From: Fibrobacter sp.
GTDB lineage: Bacteria; Fibrobacterota; Fibrobacteria; Fibrobacterales; Fibrobacteraceae
Length of the DNA: 64,000 nt
Reading direction: 5' to 3'
Assembly (NCBI GenBank): GCA_024398955.1
Contig: JAKSIG010000013.1
Span: forward strand, 1 to 64,000
Made by a program: the position numbers and the translations under genes. This document shows positions 45,115-54,256 of the stretch, one piece after another. The first letter of the stretch is position 1. Every line of letters begins with the position of its first letter. The notes below the pieces were generated by a model. That model did not search any database, was not told the origin of the DNA, and was given only the letters and a program-made list of their open reading frames with translations.

Positions 45115-48100
45115 ATGTTTTCTAGAAATTTGCTGTTCGGCTTGGGTCTGAGTTTTGCAACTCTCGCCATTCCTGCTTTTGTTGCCCCGGCAACAGCAGC
45201 GCCTGAAACTTCTCATGTTCTGTGGTACAATGGCGATGCCGGTACCACTTTTACTAATGCATTGCCCATCGGTAACGGCTATATGGGCGGCATGGTCTAT
45301 GGCGGCGTCAGCAAGGACGTAATCAACCTGAATGAAGGTACCGTCTGGAACAGCGGCCCCGGCAGCAATAACGTTTCCAATGGCTACTCCAAGATGGCAG
45401 AAATTCGCAGTTCCCTTTTCTCGGGCAACTACGATCGTGCTGAACAGCTGACGGGCCAGCTTTCTACTTACGATATTGCAAAGTTCCAGCCTGTAGGCGA
45501 CTTGGTTCTGGATTTTGGCCACACGGGTACAGATTACCGCCGTGAACTGGATTTGGAAACTGCCATCGCCAAGACCACTTACACTTCTGGCGGCGTCAAG
45601 TATACCCGCGAATATTTTGCAAACTATCCTGACAACGTCATCGTCATTCGAATTTCTGCAGACGCAACCGGCAAGGTAAACTTTAGCGCTTCCCTCACAA
45701 CGCCTCATACCAACAAGAGCATCAAGAATGTAGGTTCCGACGCTTTAACTTTAGATGCCACCATCAATTCCATCAAGTTCCAGACCCGCTTTGTGGTAAA
45801 GGCCGATGGCGGTAAGGTTTCTGCAGGCAGTGGCTCTGTGAAGGTGGAAGGGGCAAACTCCGCCTACATCATCCTGAATACAGGTACAAACTTTGTCTCC
45901 TTCGATAATGTTTCCGCAAATGCCGGCGAACGCGCCGCTGCCGCCATCGATGCCGCCAGCAAGAAGACTTATGACCAGCTGAAATCCACCCACCTGAAGG
46001 ACTATCAGGAACTGTATAATCGCGTACGCCTGAACCTGGGTACACCTGCGTCCAACGCCGGCGACATCACCTCCAGCCGCGTCAAGAATTTCAACACCAC
46101 CGACGACCCTTCCTTCGTAGAACTGTATTATCAGTTTGGTCGTTACCTCATGATTTCCAGCTCCCGCAAGGGCGGCCAGCCCGCCAACCTTCAGGGCATC
46201 TGGAACAACGAAATGAATCCTTCCTGGGGTAGCAAATATACCACCAACATCAATCTTGAAATGAACTACTGGATGGTGGAATCCGCCAACCTTCAGGAAT
46301 GCGGTGTGCCGCTGTTCGACAAGATCAAGTCCCTGGTCACTCAAGGCTCTAAGACTGCAAAGACCATCTGGGGTACCGACAAGGGCTGGGTGGTTCATCA
46401 CAATACCGACCTTTGGAACCGCACAGGACCTGTGGACGGCTCCTGGGGTGTATGGCCTTCTGGCGCGGGTTGGCTCAGCACCCACCTGTGGGAACATTAC
46501 CTCTTTACCGGCGATAAGCAGTTCCTGAAGGATGCCTACTCTACCATGAAGGGCGCCGCAGAATTTTACCTATCCACTATGGTGGAAGAACCTGTCAGCG
46601 GCCACAAGTATCTGGTGACGGCTCCCAGCGACTCTCCGGAAAATACCCACGGCAAGTACAACGTCTGCTTTGGCCCAACCATGGACATCCAGATTGCCCG
46701 CGACGCCTTCAATAACGCCATCGAGGCTTCCAAGATTCTTGGTGTCGACGAAGACCTTCGTGCCGAATTTGAAAATGCGGTAAAGCGCTTGCCGCCCAAT
46801 CAGATCGGCAAGTACAAGCAGCTGATGGAATGGTTCGAGGACTGGGACGATCCTCGTAGCGATCATCGCCATGTTTCTCATCTGTATGGAATGTTCCCCA
46901 GTGCCCAGATTTCTGTAGACGGCACTCCGGAATTTGCAGAAGCTGCAAAGACCACGTTGACCCAGCGTGGCGACAATGCCACGGGCTGGTCCCTGGCCTG
47001 GAAAATCAACTTGTGGGCCCGTTTGCAAGACGGCGATCACGCCTACAAGCTGGTTCGCAACTTGCTTACTCCGGACCGTACTTACAACAATCTTTTTGAT
47101 GCCCATCCGCCTTTCCAGATTGACGGAAACTTCGGTGCGGTTTCCGGCATTAACGAAATGTTTATCCAGAGTCAAGGCGGAAAAATCCGCATTCTGCCGG
47201 CACTTCCTTCCAAGTGGTCCAGCGGTTCTGTGGCCGGCCTCAAGGCCCGCGGCGGTGTTACCGTGGATTCCATGGCCTGGAACAACGGCAAGCTGACCTA
47301 TCTGGGATTGAGTACCACTAACAAGGATAACTTGAATATTGAATACAATGGAAATCTTGTTAGCACCACCACTATGGCTGGCGGCAAGTATGAATTCGAC
47401 GGCAATTTGAAGTTGACCAACGAACCCTTTGAAGCGGTAACTCTTCCTGCAAAAATAGAGGCGGAAGATTACGTGGCCATGGAAGGGGTCGTTATTGAAC
47501 CGGATGAATCCGGCGAACCCAACATTGGCTGGATCGAAGACGGAGACTGGACCGAGTATTTCGTGAAGGCGCCCACTGCAGGAAAGTACTCCCTGAAGGT
47601 TCGCCTGGCGTCTGGTGCAGGTTCCAAGGGAACTTTGACCGTTTCCGATTCTGCCGGCAGGGAACTGGGCTCGATTGCGGTTGATCCCGAAAAGACTAAG
47701 GGATGGAACGATTGGTACGAAGAAGAAACGGAACTGGAACTTCCTGCAGGTGAACAGATTTTGCGCTTTACCTTTAATGGGGAAGGATTCCTTATGAATG
47801 TGGATAACTTCTCCCTAGAGCCGTTAGAGAGTGTTTCCATCCCGAGGGTTGCTGCACGCGTCATTAACGCTTTGGAAGTTTCTCGCGTGCCGATGTCTCA
47901 GGCAAGTGTCGCCCTTATGGTCAAGGCTCCTGCAGGAGAAAGCTTCACTGTACGCCTCGTGAATACCGATGGTCGACTTATGGGAACATCCCGTGGCGTA
48001 GGCGGATTTTCTAATCTGGTGGAATTCGGTTCTGCCGAACGACTCCCTCAGGGTAATTATATAGCCGTAGTTCGCTGTGGCTCCCGCCAAAAAACGCTGC

Positions 48101-48117
48101 ATTTGTCCGTATATTAA
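45115..48117 (+). CDS. Secreted GH95 alpha-fucosidase/galactosidase with CBM
   Basis: 1000 residues from ATG 45115 (AAAGAGGT upstream; in-frame 45100 is less likely). The signal peptide ends PATA (about 28). GH95 spans about 30-775: N-terminal sandwich starting LWYNGDAGTTFTNALPIGNG, then an (alpha/alpha)6 barrel with HHNTDLWNRTGPVDGSWG, general-acid Glu in TAPSDSPENTH and the GDNATGWSLAWKINLWARL block. GH95 contains alpha-1,2-L-fucosidases and alpha-L-galactosidases, both plausible for xyloglucan or xylan side chains. CBM at about 777-905 is the most divergent of the island. The C-terminal module (about 925-1000) is also divergent. Confidence 0.88.
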   Translation: MFSRNLLFGLGLSFATLAIPAFVAPATAAPETSHVLWYNGDAGTTFTNALPIGNGYMGGMVYGGVSKDVINLNEGTVWNSGPGSNNVSNGYSKMAEIRSSLFSGNYDRAEQLTGQLSTYDIAKFQPVGDLVLDFGHTGTDYRRELDLETAIAKTTYTSGGVKYTREYFANYPDNVIVIRISADATGKVNFSASLTTPHTNKSIKNVGSDALTLDATINSIKFQTRFVVKADGGKVSAGSGSVKVEGANSAYIILNTGTNFVSFDNVSANAGERAAAAIDAASKKTYDQLKSTHLKDYQELYNRVRLNLGTPASNAGDITSSRVKNFNTTDDPSFVELYYQFGRYLMISSSRKGGQPANLQGIWNNEMNPSWGSKYTTNINLEMNYWMVESANLQECGVPLFDKIKSLVTQGSKTAKTIWGTDKGWVVHHNTDLWNRTGPVDGSWGVWPSGAGWLSTHLWEHYLFTGDKQFLKDAYSTMKGAAEFYLSTMVEEPVSGHKYLVTAPSDSPENTHGKYNVCFGPTMDIQIARDAFNNAIEASKILGVDEDLRAEFENAVKRLPPNQIGKYKQLMEWFEDWDDPRSDHRHVSHLYGMFPSAQISVDGTPEFAEAAKTTLTQRGDNATGWSLAWKINLWARLQDGDHAYKLVRNLLTPDRTYNNLFDAHPPFQIDGNFGAVSGINEMFIQSQGGKIRILPALPSKWSSGSVAGLKARGGVTVDSMAWNNGKLTYLGLSTTNKDNLNIEYNGNLVSTTTMAGGKYEFDGNLKLTNEPFEAVTLPAKIEAEDYVAMEGVVIEPDESGEPNIGWIEDGDWTEYFVKAPTAGKYSLKVRLASGAGSKGTLTVSDSAGRELGSIAVDPEKTKGWNDWYEEETELELPAGEQILRFTFNGEGFLMNVDNFSLEPLESVSIPRVAARVINALEVSRVPMSQASVALMVKAPAGESFTVRLVNTDGRLMGTSRGVGGFSNLVEFGSAERLPQGNYIAVVRCGSRQKTLHLSVY

Positions 48118-48163
48118 TTCCCCAAAAACGTTACCCCATCGCCAAATCCTGACGAGGGGATAA

Positions 48164-48234
48164 CTAAGGGTCCCCCTTAGTCCCGTATATTTGCCCTGCA
48201 AAAACGCGCGGGGTCCAGGGGGTGTAACCCCCTG
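48164..48234. terminator. Hairpins between convergent GH95 and esterase genes
   Basis: CTAAGGG-TCC-CCCTTAG (48164-48180) and CAGGGGG-TGTA-style loop-CCCCCTG (48216-48234). Both could stop transcription from either side, although long T-runs are lacking. The GC-rich character differs from the AT-rich gaps elsewhere and may be a mobile intergenic repeat. Confidence 0.5.
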
Positions 48235-48241
48235 CATCTTA

Positions 48242-49792
48242 TTAAGGCATGCTAAACTGCTTCATGAAGTTCCAGCCAATGCGTGCGCAACCCGCTTCAT
48301 GACTGTTACCGCTGCAGGACCCGCCTAATCTGTTGGTGCAGAGACCGACCTGAACGCCATCCTTGCAGCTTTTGTACATCTGGCAGCCGTTTTCGGGAAC
48401 GCCCTGCTCTGCACTGCCTGTACAGCCGTTCAATTCTGCCCACTTCTTCATGTTATTTTCTGCACCCAGGAAAGTGATGGAACGCCCAGGGACAGCCTGA
48501 GAGAGACCGCCATTATAGTTTACGACAAAGTCTCCGGTTCCGCGGAAATTCAGTACAGGAATGGGACGTGCCGGTTTGCAACCATCATACTTGCCTTCAA
48601 TAAGTTCGCTGGATAAGTCAAAAGAAGCCGGTGCCACTGCGGCGTACACGTCGGCCATCTTGCAGGCGGCGTAGTTAGACATGCCTCCGCCCATGGAATA
48701 GCCAGTTGCATAGATTCGCTTGGAATCAATATAGGCGACCTTCTTTACTTCGGCAATGAACTTGCGACTAAATGCCACGTCGTCGTCCATAGAGCAGCAG
48801 GGACCTACGTTCCATGCGTGACCGCCATTCATCATGCCTCCCTGTGGATAATCGCCACCGTCAGGGTAAACGATAATGACCTGGTCTGCCGCCGTTTCGC
48901 TTTCGTAAGTGGCTGATTGGGCCCAGCCGCCTGCGGTATTTCCAATGGGGTGGTAGTCCACAATCATCGGGACAGCCTTTTCTCCAGTGTAGGTGCTGGG
49001 AACGTGAACAATGATAAGTCGACCGTCGACCGTGTAATTGTGGTTGCCAGGAGAAAGAACCGTTGCTGGCTTTACATCTTCGCCAGTAACGAATGATCCA
49101 ATGCTAGAGGAACTTTCGGCAACAAGGTCGCTGGAACTGGAGGATTTTGGCCAGGGACTTTCGCTGCTGGAGCTGGTGGCGCTGGCTTTCTTCATCACCA
49201 CCTTCACGTCGGTTTCCACTTCTGCCTTCATTGTGTAGCCAGTAGGCTCGTAACCTGCGAGATTGAACATGAAGGTGGCCATGATGTCGCCTTCCTTGCG
49301 CAATACGCGGGCGGCCCCCTGCTTGGTCAGCACATAGTTGTTGTTGGTCCCGTTGGCATTTACCTTCAGAATCATAAAGTTCTGGTTTGTGAACTTCTTT
49401 AGGTTGATTACGGCGTTTGTTCCGCTAAACTCGTTCTGGTAGGCGACCTTGCCCAGAGCGTTCATCAAGGAAACCTTGACTACTGTGCCGGATATGTTGC
49501 TGATGCTAAGTAGGTTGCCCTTGTACTGTACGTCAAGGTGGTGCGAGTTCATGCTTGGCAAAATGCCGGATGGACCTTCATTGCTCAAGCTAAAGTTGCC
49601 TGCGTCATCAGTGATTCCTGAAATGCCTGAATAATTAAATGAGGCTATGGTCACACCACCCAAAGGTGCACCGTCCTCGTTTGCAACACTGCCCGAAATA
49701 CTCCAGGCGAAGGCAATGCTTGCCAGAGATCCAAATGCTAAACCTAGTGCCGCTCTCCTGGCGACGCTACCCAAATACTGCTTGGCGCTCAT
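48242..49792 (-). CDS. Secreted CE1-type esterase with N-terminal accessory domains
   Basis: 516 residues on the opposite strand to the rest of the island; AGGAG precedes the ATG and the signal peptide ends AFA (about 29). Order: carboxypeptidase-regulatory-like unit (about 30-75, SISGSVANEDGAPLGGVTI), a beta domain resembling a T9SS-type sorting domain (about 82-140, VKVSLMNALGKVAYQ), poly-Ser linker (about 190-225), and an alpha/beta-hydrolase (about 230-516) with nucleophile Ser in ATGYSMGGGMSNY and a late His in SGNSHEAGC. Probably a feruloyl or acetyl esterase. It has no island CBM and no C-terminal module, and no operator copy upstream. Confidence 0.78.
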   Translation of the reverse strand: MSAKQYLGSVARRAALGLAFGSLASIAFAWSISGSVANEDGAPLGGVTIASFNYSGISGITDDAGNFSLSNEGPSGILPSMNSHHLDVQYKGNLLSISNISGTVVKVSLMNALGKVAYQNEFSGTNAVINLKKFTNQNFMILKVNANGTNNNYVLTKQGAARVLRKEGDIMATFMFNLAGYEPTGYTMKAEVETDVKVVMKKASATSSSSESPWPKSSSSSDLVAESSSSIGSFVTGEDVKPATVLSPGNHNYTVDGRLIIVHVPSTYTGEKAVPMIVDYHPIGNTAGGWAQSATYESETAADQVIIVYPDGGDYPQGGMMNGGHAWNVGPCCSMDDDVAFSRKFIAEVKKVAYIDSKRIYATGYSMGGGMSNYAACKMADVYAAVAPASFDLSSELIEGKYDGCKPARPIPVLNFRGTGDFVVNYNGGLSQAVPGRSITFLGAENNMKKWAELNGCTGSAEQGVPENGCQMYKSCKDGVQVGLCTNRLGGSCSGNSHEAGCARIGWNFMKQFSMP

Positions 49793-49967
49793 TTATTACT
49801 CCTTTTTTGAGCTTTCCAAACATCCAAACACTTCTCTCCCAATGATATAAAAATGTTGAAAAAATAGGCCCCTGTTTACAAGCTTTTACGATATTATGTC
49901 CATTATGGATAAAAATTGCTTTTTTGATTAAAAAAAGGAACTTTTTTTGAATGACTTCAAAACGTTA

Positions 49968-50031
49968 TGGATTTTTAGTCCATGCAAATTGCTTTTTGGG
50001 GGTAAAAATTTGGTTGTTCAGGCGATAATTT
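49968..50031 (+). promoter_or_regulatory. Palindromic operator plus -10 of the first GH10 gene
   Basis: TGGATTTTTAGTCCA (centre 49975) and TAATTT from 50026, 51 bp apart. Gene start at 50077. Confidence 0.75.
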
Positions 50032-50076
50032 TATGGAAAAGGTTATGGGATATAACTTCAAAAAGGAAGTGTGTTT

Positions 50077-51960
50077 ATGAATAAGTTTTTCTCTCTCGCA
50101 ATTGCAGGCCTCGCTGCAGCATCTGTAAGCCATGCAGCCCTTGCCGATGGTGGCGCCAAGTTCCTCGGTAACATTACTACCAGTAGCCAGATTCGTTCCG
50201 ACATGGGTACCTACTGGAACCAGATTACCAACGAAAACGGCTGTAAGTGGGGCTCTATCCACTCTGTCGATGCAAATGGTAAGAGCGTCTTCAACTTCAA
50301 CGGCTTCGATAGCTGCGAAAACGGTTACAAGTGGGCCAAGGCGGCTCCGGGCCGTACCTTCAAGTTCCATGCTCTTATCTGGGGCTCCCAGAAGCCCAAC
50401 TTCCTTTGCACCAAGAAGAATCCTGGCATCACAAAGGAAAAGACCAAGCAATACATCGAAGAATGGTTTGATGCCGTGGCCGCCAAGTTCCCCGACCTGG
50501 AATACATCGACGTGGTGAACGAAGCTATTTGGTCTGGCGATCCGTATAATGGCAACTATCACTCTGGCTATAGCAAGCCGGCTGCAGGTGCCGAAGGCAT
50601 CAGTACCGACGACCCGGAATGCGGCGGTACCTACATCGTTCAGGCTCTTGGCGGTGATGACGTCATTAACGGCAAACATCAGTACAATTTCGTGAAGAAG
50701 GCTTTCGAAATGGCCCGTGAACGCTGGCCGGAAGCAAAGCTCATCTATAATGACTATAACACCCTTTCCTGGCAGATGAACGAAGGTATCGAAATGGTTC
50801 AGACCCTGCTCAAGAATGGCGCTCCCATTGACTTCTATGGCCAGCAGTCCCATGATTGCAAGGGCATGAGCAAGGCCGATTTCGAATCCAAGATGACCAA
50901 GATTCACGACGCCGTAGGCATTCCCCTGCTGGTTTCTGAATATGACATTGGTGAAGCCGATGACCAGAAGCAGAAGAATGACTATGCCAACCAGATCCCC
51001 TTCATGTGGGAAACTCCCTGGGTCGGCGGTATCACCATTTGGGGTTACATCAATGGCGCAACCTGGGCTGCCAACACCGGCATCATGGAAAAGGATGGCA
51101 GGAAGCGTGCCGCCATGGTCTGGCTGGAGGATTACTTCGCAAAGAACCTGGATAAGGGCCAGAACAACACTGCGGTTCCTGTAGAACCTGAACCGCAGAC
51201 CCCGTTCAAGGGCAGTCCCCTGACCATTCCAGGCAAGATCCAGATGGAAGACTTTGACATCCCGGGCAAGGGCCGAGGTAATGACTCCTACAGCGACAAG
51301 GATACCGAAAACCACGGTGATTCCGATTATCGTAAGGGTACAGGCGTTGATCTTTATGCAAAGTCCGGAGACCGCATTGTAGTTGGCTATAACCAGGCAG
51401 GCGAATGGCTGGAATATACCGTAAACGTCAAGGAAACAGGTTCGTACACCATGTACGCCGCTGTAGCCTCTTCCGGTGGCTCTGCATTCTCCCTCTCCAT
51501 GGATGACAAGCCCATTACTGAAATTCTTGAAGTTCCTGCCGCAGCCGCAGTTCCTGAAGGAGAACAGAACTTTGATGACTACAACAAGGTCAAAGCCAAT
51601 GTGAACCTGACTGCTGGTGAACACATCCTGCGCTTCACCGTTGAAAAGGACTGGTTGGACGTTGACTACATCAACTTTGTTGCTGGTGAAAACGCTCCGG
51701 ATACAGATCCCATCGAGAAGGATGAACCCGTTGCAGACGACAGCACCGCAATTGGCAAGACAATCAAGATGGGCGTTGACCGCGTTTCCGACTATGACGT
51801 GTTTGACATGCAGGGGGCATTCATGGGCCGCCTAAGCGCCTATGGCATGGAACAGGCTGTATCTACCGTCAAGAACAACGGAATCAACATGGCTAAGGGT
51901 CTGTACATCGTGCGTGAACGCTTCACCGGCAATATGCAGGAAGTTCGCGTTACCAAGTAA
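50077..51960 (+). CDS. Secreted GH10 xylanase with CBM6 (first)
   Basis: 627 residues from ATG 50077 (AAGGAAG upstream). The signal peptide ends SHA (about 20). GH10 barrel at about 22-365: acid/base Glu in YIDVVNEAIW, nucleophile Glu in LLVSEYDIGEADD, with the family's HALIWGSQ-like segment earlier. It cuts beta-1,4-xylan inside the chain. CBM6 at about 377-540, linker, C-terminal module at about 560-627. Tandem with a second GH10 gene that shares the domain order; each has its own operator and terminator. Confidence 0.92.
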   Translation: MNKFFSLAIAGLAAASVSHAALADGGAKFLGNITTSSQIRSDMGTYWNQITNENGCKWGSIHSVDANGKSVFNFNGFDSCENGYKWAKAAPGRTFKFHALIWGSQKPNFLCTKKNPGITKEKTKQYIEEWFDAVAAKFPDLEYIDVVNEAIWSGDPYNGNYHSGYSKPAAGAEGISTDDPECGGTYIVQALGGDDVINGKHQYNFVKKAFEMARERWPEAKLIYNDYNTLSWQMNEGIEMVQTLLKNGAPIDFYGQQSHDCKGMSKADFESKMTKIHDAVGIPLLVSEYDIGEADDQKQKNDYANQIPFMWETPWVGGITIWGYINGATWAANTGIMEKDGRKRAAMVWLEDYFAKNLDKGQNNTAVPVEPEPQTPFKGSPLTIPGKIQMEDFDIPGKGRGNDSYSDKDTENHGDSDYRKGTGVDLYAKSGDRIVVGYNQAGEWLEYTVNVKETGSYTMYAAVASSGGSAFSLSMDDKPITEILEVPAAAAVPEGEQNFDDYNKVKANVNLTAGEHILRFTVEKDWLDVDYINFVAGENAPDTDPIEKDEPVADDSTAIGKTIKMGVDRVSDYDVFDMQGAFMGRLSAYGMEQAVSTVKNNGINMAKGLYIVRERFTGNMQEVRVTK

Positions 51961-51992
51961 ACTCTGAAAGAATTTCTCTCTCTTTGTCAACA

Positions 51993-52027
51993 AAACGGTC
52001 ATTCCCATTGCAGGAATGGCCGTTTTT
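51993..52027 (+). terminator. Terminator after first GH10 gene
   Basis: AACGGTCATTCC, seven-base loop, GGAATGGCCGTT, then a T-run. Confidence 0.88.
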
Positions 52028-52081
52028 TGTTTTTTTAGGGCTTTTTTTTATAAAAATGCTGTTTTTATTGAAATTTCGCCA

Positions 52082-52145
52082 TGGATAAAATGTCCATAGC
52101 AAATGCATTTGACTGTGAAATATTCCGACTTGGACAGGATAATTT
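52082..52145 (+). promoter_or_regulatory. Palindromic operator plus -10 of the second GH10 gene
   Basis: TGGATAAAATGTCCA (centre 52089) and TAATTT from 52140, 51 bp apart. Gene start at 52190. Confidence 0.8.
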
Positions 52146-52189
52146 TATGGATGGTTATGGGAAAACCCCAAAAAAGGATGTGGATTGTT

Positions 52190-54154
52190 ATGAAAAAGTT
52201 TTCTAAAAAGTCTGTAGCAGCTATCGCTTTGGCAGCTGCATGCGCAGTTCCGACTTTTGCAGGTCCCGGTATCGCCGATGGCGCTGCAAAGTTCGTGGGT
52301 AACATTACCCAGTCTAATACCGCTCCCGGTCCCAACGACGAATTTACCAAGCTCTGGAACCAGGCCACTGCCGAAAACGGCTGTAAGTGGGGTTCCATCG
52401 AAGGTACTCGCGGCAAATATAACTGGGCAGGTTGCGATGCCGCCTACAACTGGGCAAAGAATAACGGTGGCCATTTCAAGTTCCACGCTCTCCTCTGGGG
52501 TTCCCAGTATCCTAACTGGCTTTCTGGCCTGAGTGTGGACGAAACCAAGAAGGCCATTACCGCATGGTTCGACGCTGTAAAGGCTCATTATCCCGATATC
52601 GAGATGATTGACGTGGCCAACGAAGCTATTCGTACCGGTCCTGGCCAGTATCATTCCAACTATACCAAGACCAATATTATTCCCGCTCTCGGTGGCGATA
52701 ATAATGGTGACTACGCTTTCTTGACCACTGCTTTCAAGATGGCCCGCGAACGCTGGCCCAAGGCAATCCTGATCTATAACGACTATAACACCATCCAGTG
52801 GAACGTGGACCAGGGCATTGACCTGATCAATACCATCCGTAAGAATGGCGCTCCGGTTGACGCATACGGCCTCCAGGCTCATGACTTGATGAGCACCGGT
52901 GGTGGCTACAACGGCACCGGTGGTGGTGGCAACTGCCTTAACTATAACACCTTTAAGTCCACTATGGAAAAGATCCATAGCAAGACAAACAACTTCCCGA
53001 TTCTCATTTCTGAATACGACGTTCCTTCTACCGATGACAACATCCAGGAACAGTGCTATAAGGAACAGTTTGCATACTGGATGGAAGATCCCAATGTTGC
53101 TGGCATCACCATCTGGGGCTACATCTATGGTCATACATGGCTCGACTGTAACGGTCAGGCTAGCGGTTGTTCCGGCTTGATCAAGAACGGCCAGGATCGT
53201 AAGGCCATGACCTGGATGAGAAACTACTTGAAGTCCAACAAGGGCGTAAACACTACCGGTCTTGCCACTGGCATTGTGGCAGATCCTGAACCGCAGACTC
53301 CGTTTGGTGGCAAGGCTGCTGCCATCCCGGGTAAGATTGAAGCTGAAAACTTTGACGTTCCGGGCATTGGCGTTATCAATGGTGTTTCTGGTGCTTCCTA
53401 CAGTGTCGCAAATACCGGCAAGGGCGATTCCGGCTACCGTAAGGACGAAGGCGTAAACCTTTACAAGAACGCAACCGGTGTTGTCATCGGCTATAATGAC
53501 GAAGGCAACTGGTACGAATATACTGTTGACGTCAAGGAAACTGGCACTTACACCATGTATGCTGCAGTTGCTTCCGCTAATGCTACCTCTGGCTTTAAGC
53601 TCTCCATTGATGGCAAGGATATCACTGAAAGCATTTCCGTTCCTAAGGCTGCTGCTGGTGAAGAAAACTACAGCGACTATAACAAGGTCAATGCCGATGT
53701 TAACCTCACCTCTGGCAAGCACATTCTCCGTCTCACTGTTACTGGCGCCTGGTTCGATATCGACTACATGACCTTCGTTGCCAAGGGCGAAAAGGATCCG
53801 GAACCCATCGTTAAGGAAGATCCGGAATCCAGCACTTCCACTGGCAATGATAATTCCGGCTCCGGCGAAACTCAGAATCCGACAACTGGCGAATCTGTTG
53901 TAGGCGGCAATACCGAAGTTGGAACTCCCGATGATGGTACCGGCATCGCTCATAGCCTCCAGTTCGAATTCAAAACCCTCCAGAAGTTCGACGTATTCGA
54001 TATGCAGGGTTCCTTCATGGGCCGTCTCAATGCCTACAGCTTTGATCAGGCTATCAATACCGTCAAGCAAAGCGATGTCAAGTTTGCAAATGGTACCTAC
54101 TACATCCGTAATAAGGAAACCAAGCAGATGACCACCTTTACCATCGCTAAGTAA
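52190..54154 (+). CDS. Secreted GH10 xylanase with CBM6 (second)
   Basis: 654 residues from ATG 52190, where AAAGGATG precedes and the signal peptide (ending TFA, about 24) starts; an in-frame ATG at 52103 lies before the -10 box and is therefore excluded. GH10 barrel at about 25-355 with acid/base Glu in MIDVANEAIRTG and nucleophile Glu in ILISEYDVPSTDD. A Gly-rich loop GGGYNGTGGGGN (about 240) is absent from the first GH10. CBM6 at about 372-530 has a variant core with GNWYEYTVDV, shared with the esterase at 24169. A long Ser/Thr/Gly/Asn linker precedes the C-terminal module (about 585-654). Confidence 0.92.
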   Translation: MKKFSKKSVAAIALAAACAVPTFAGPGIADGAAKFVGNITQSNTAPGPNDEFTKLWNQATAENGCKWGSIEGTRGKYNWAGCDAAYNWAKNNGGHFKFHALLWGSQYPNWLSGLSVDETKKAITAWFDAVKAHYPDIEMIDVANEAIRTGPGQYHSNYTKTNIIPALGGDNNGDYAFLTTAFKMARERWPKAILIYNDYNTIQWNVDQGIDLINTIRKNGAPVDAYGLQAHDLMSTGGGYNGTGGGGNCLNYNTFKSTMEKIHSKTNNFPILISEYDVPSTDDNIQEQCYKEQFAYWMEDPNVAGITIWGYIYGHTWLDCNGQASGCSGLIKNGQDRKAMTWMRNYLKSNKGVNTTGLATGIVADPEPQTPFGGKAAAIPGKIEAENFDVPGIGVINGVSGASYSVANTGKGDSGYRKDEGVNLYKNATGVVIGYNDEGNWYEYTVDVKETGTYTMYAAVASANATSGFKLSIDGKDITESISVPKAAAGEENYSDYNKVNADVNLTSGKHILRLTVTGAWFDIDYMTFVAKGEKDPEPIVKEDPESSTSTGNDNSGSGETQNPTTGESVVGGNTEVGTPDDGTGIAHSLQFEFKTLQKFDVFDMQGSFMGRLNAYSFDQAINTVKQSDVKFANGTYYIRNKETKQMTTFTIAK

Positions 54155-54201
54155 AGTTTAGGACCTGTTCCTTCAAAGAACCTAATCCAAAACACCAAAC
54201 A

Positions 54202-54239
54202 AAGGACCTCGCGGCGTGTGCCGCGAGGTTCCTTTTTTA
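54202..54239 (+). terminator. Terminator closing the hemicellulase island
   Basis: AAGGACCTCGCGGC GTGT GCCGCGAGGTTCCTT followed by TTTT: a long GC-rich stem. Confidence 0.92.
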
Positions 54240-54256
54240 TAGTCAAATGGGCTGGC

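Noticed and set aside
48216-48234. GC-rich hairpins after the GH95 gene as an attachment site or mobile repeat
   Set aside because: No second copy or integrase was noticed in the window, so only a terminator-like role can be supported.
49898-49912. TCCATTATGGA near the start region of the minus-strand esterase gene as another operator copy
   Set aside because: Half-sites are in the reverse (everted) order, and no -10-like hexamer sits 51 bp away on either strand.
52103-52189. Longer N-termini for several secreted enzymes (for example starts at 52103, 28631, 24130, 21557, 17291)
   Set aside because: The extensions would precede or disrupt clear signal peptides, several lie at or upstream of the -10 box, and ribosome sites favour the later starts.
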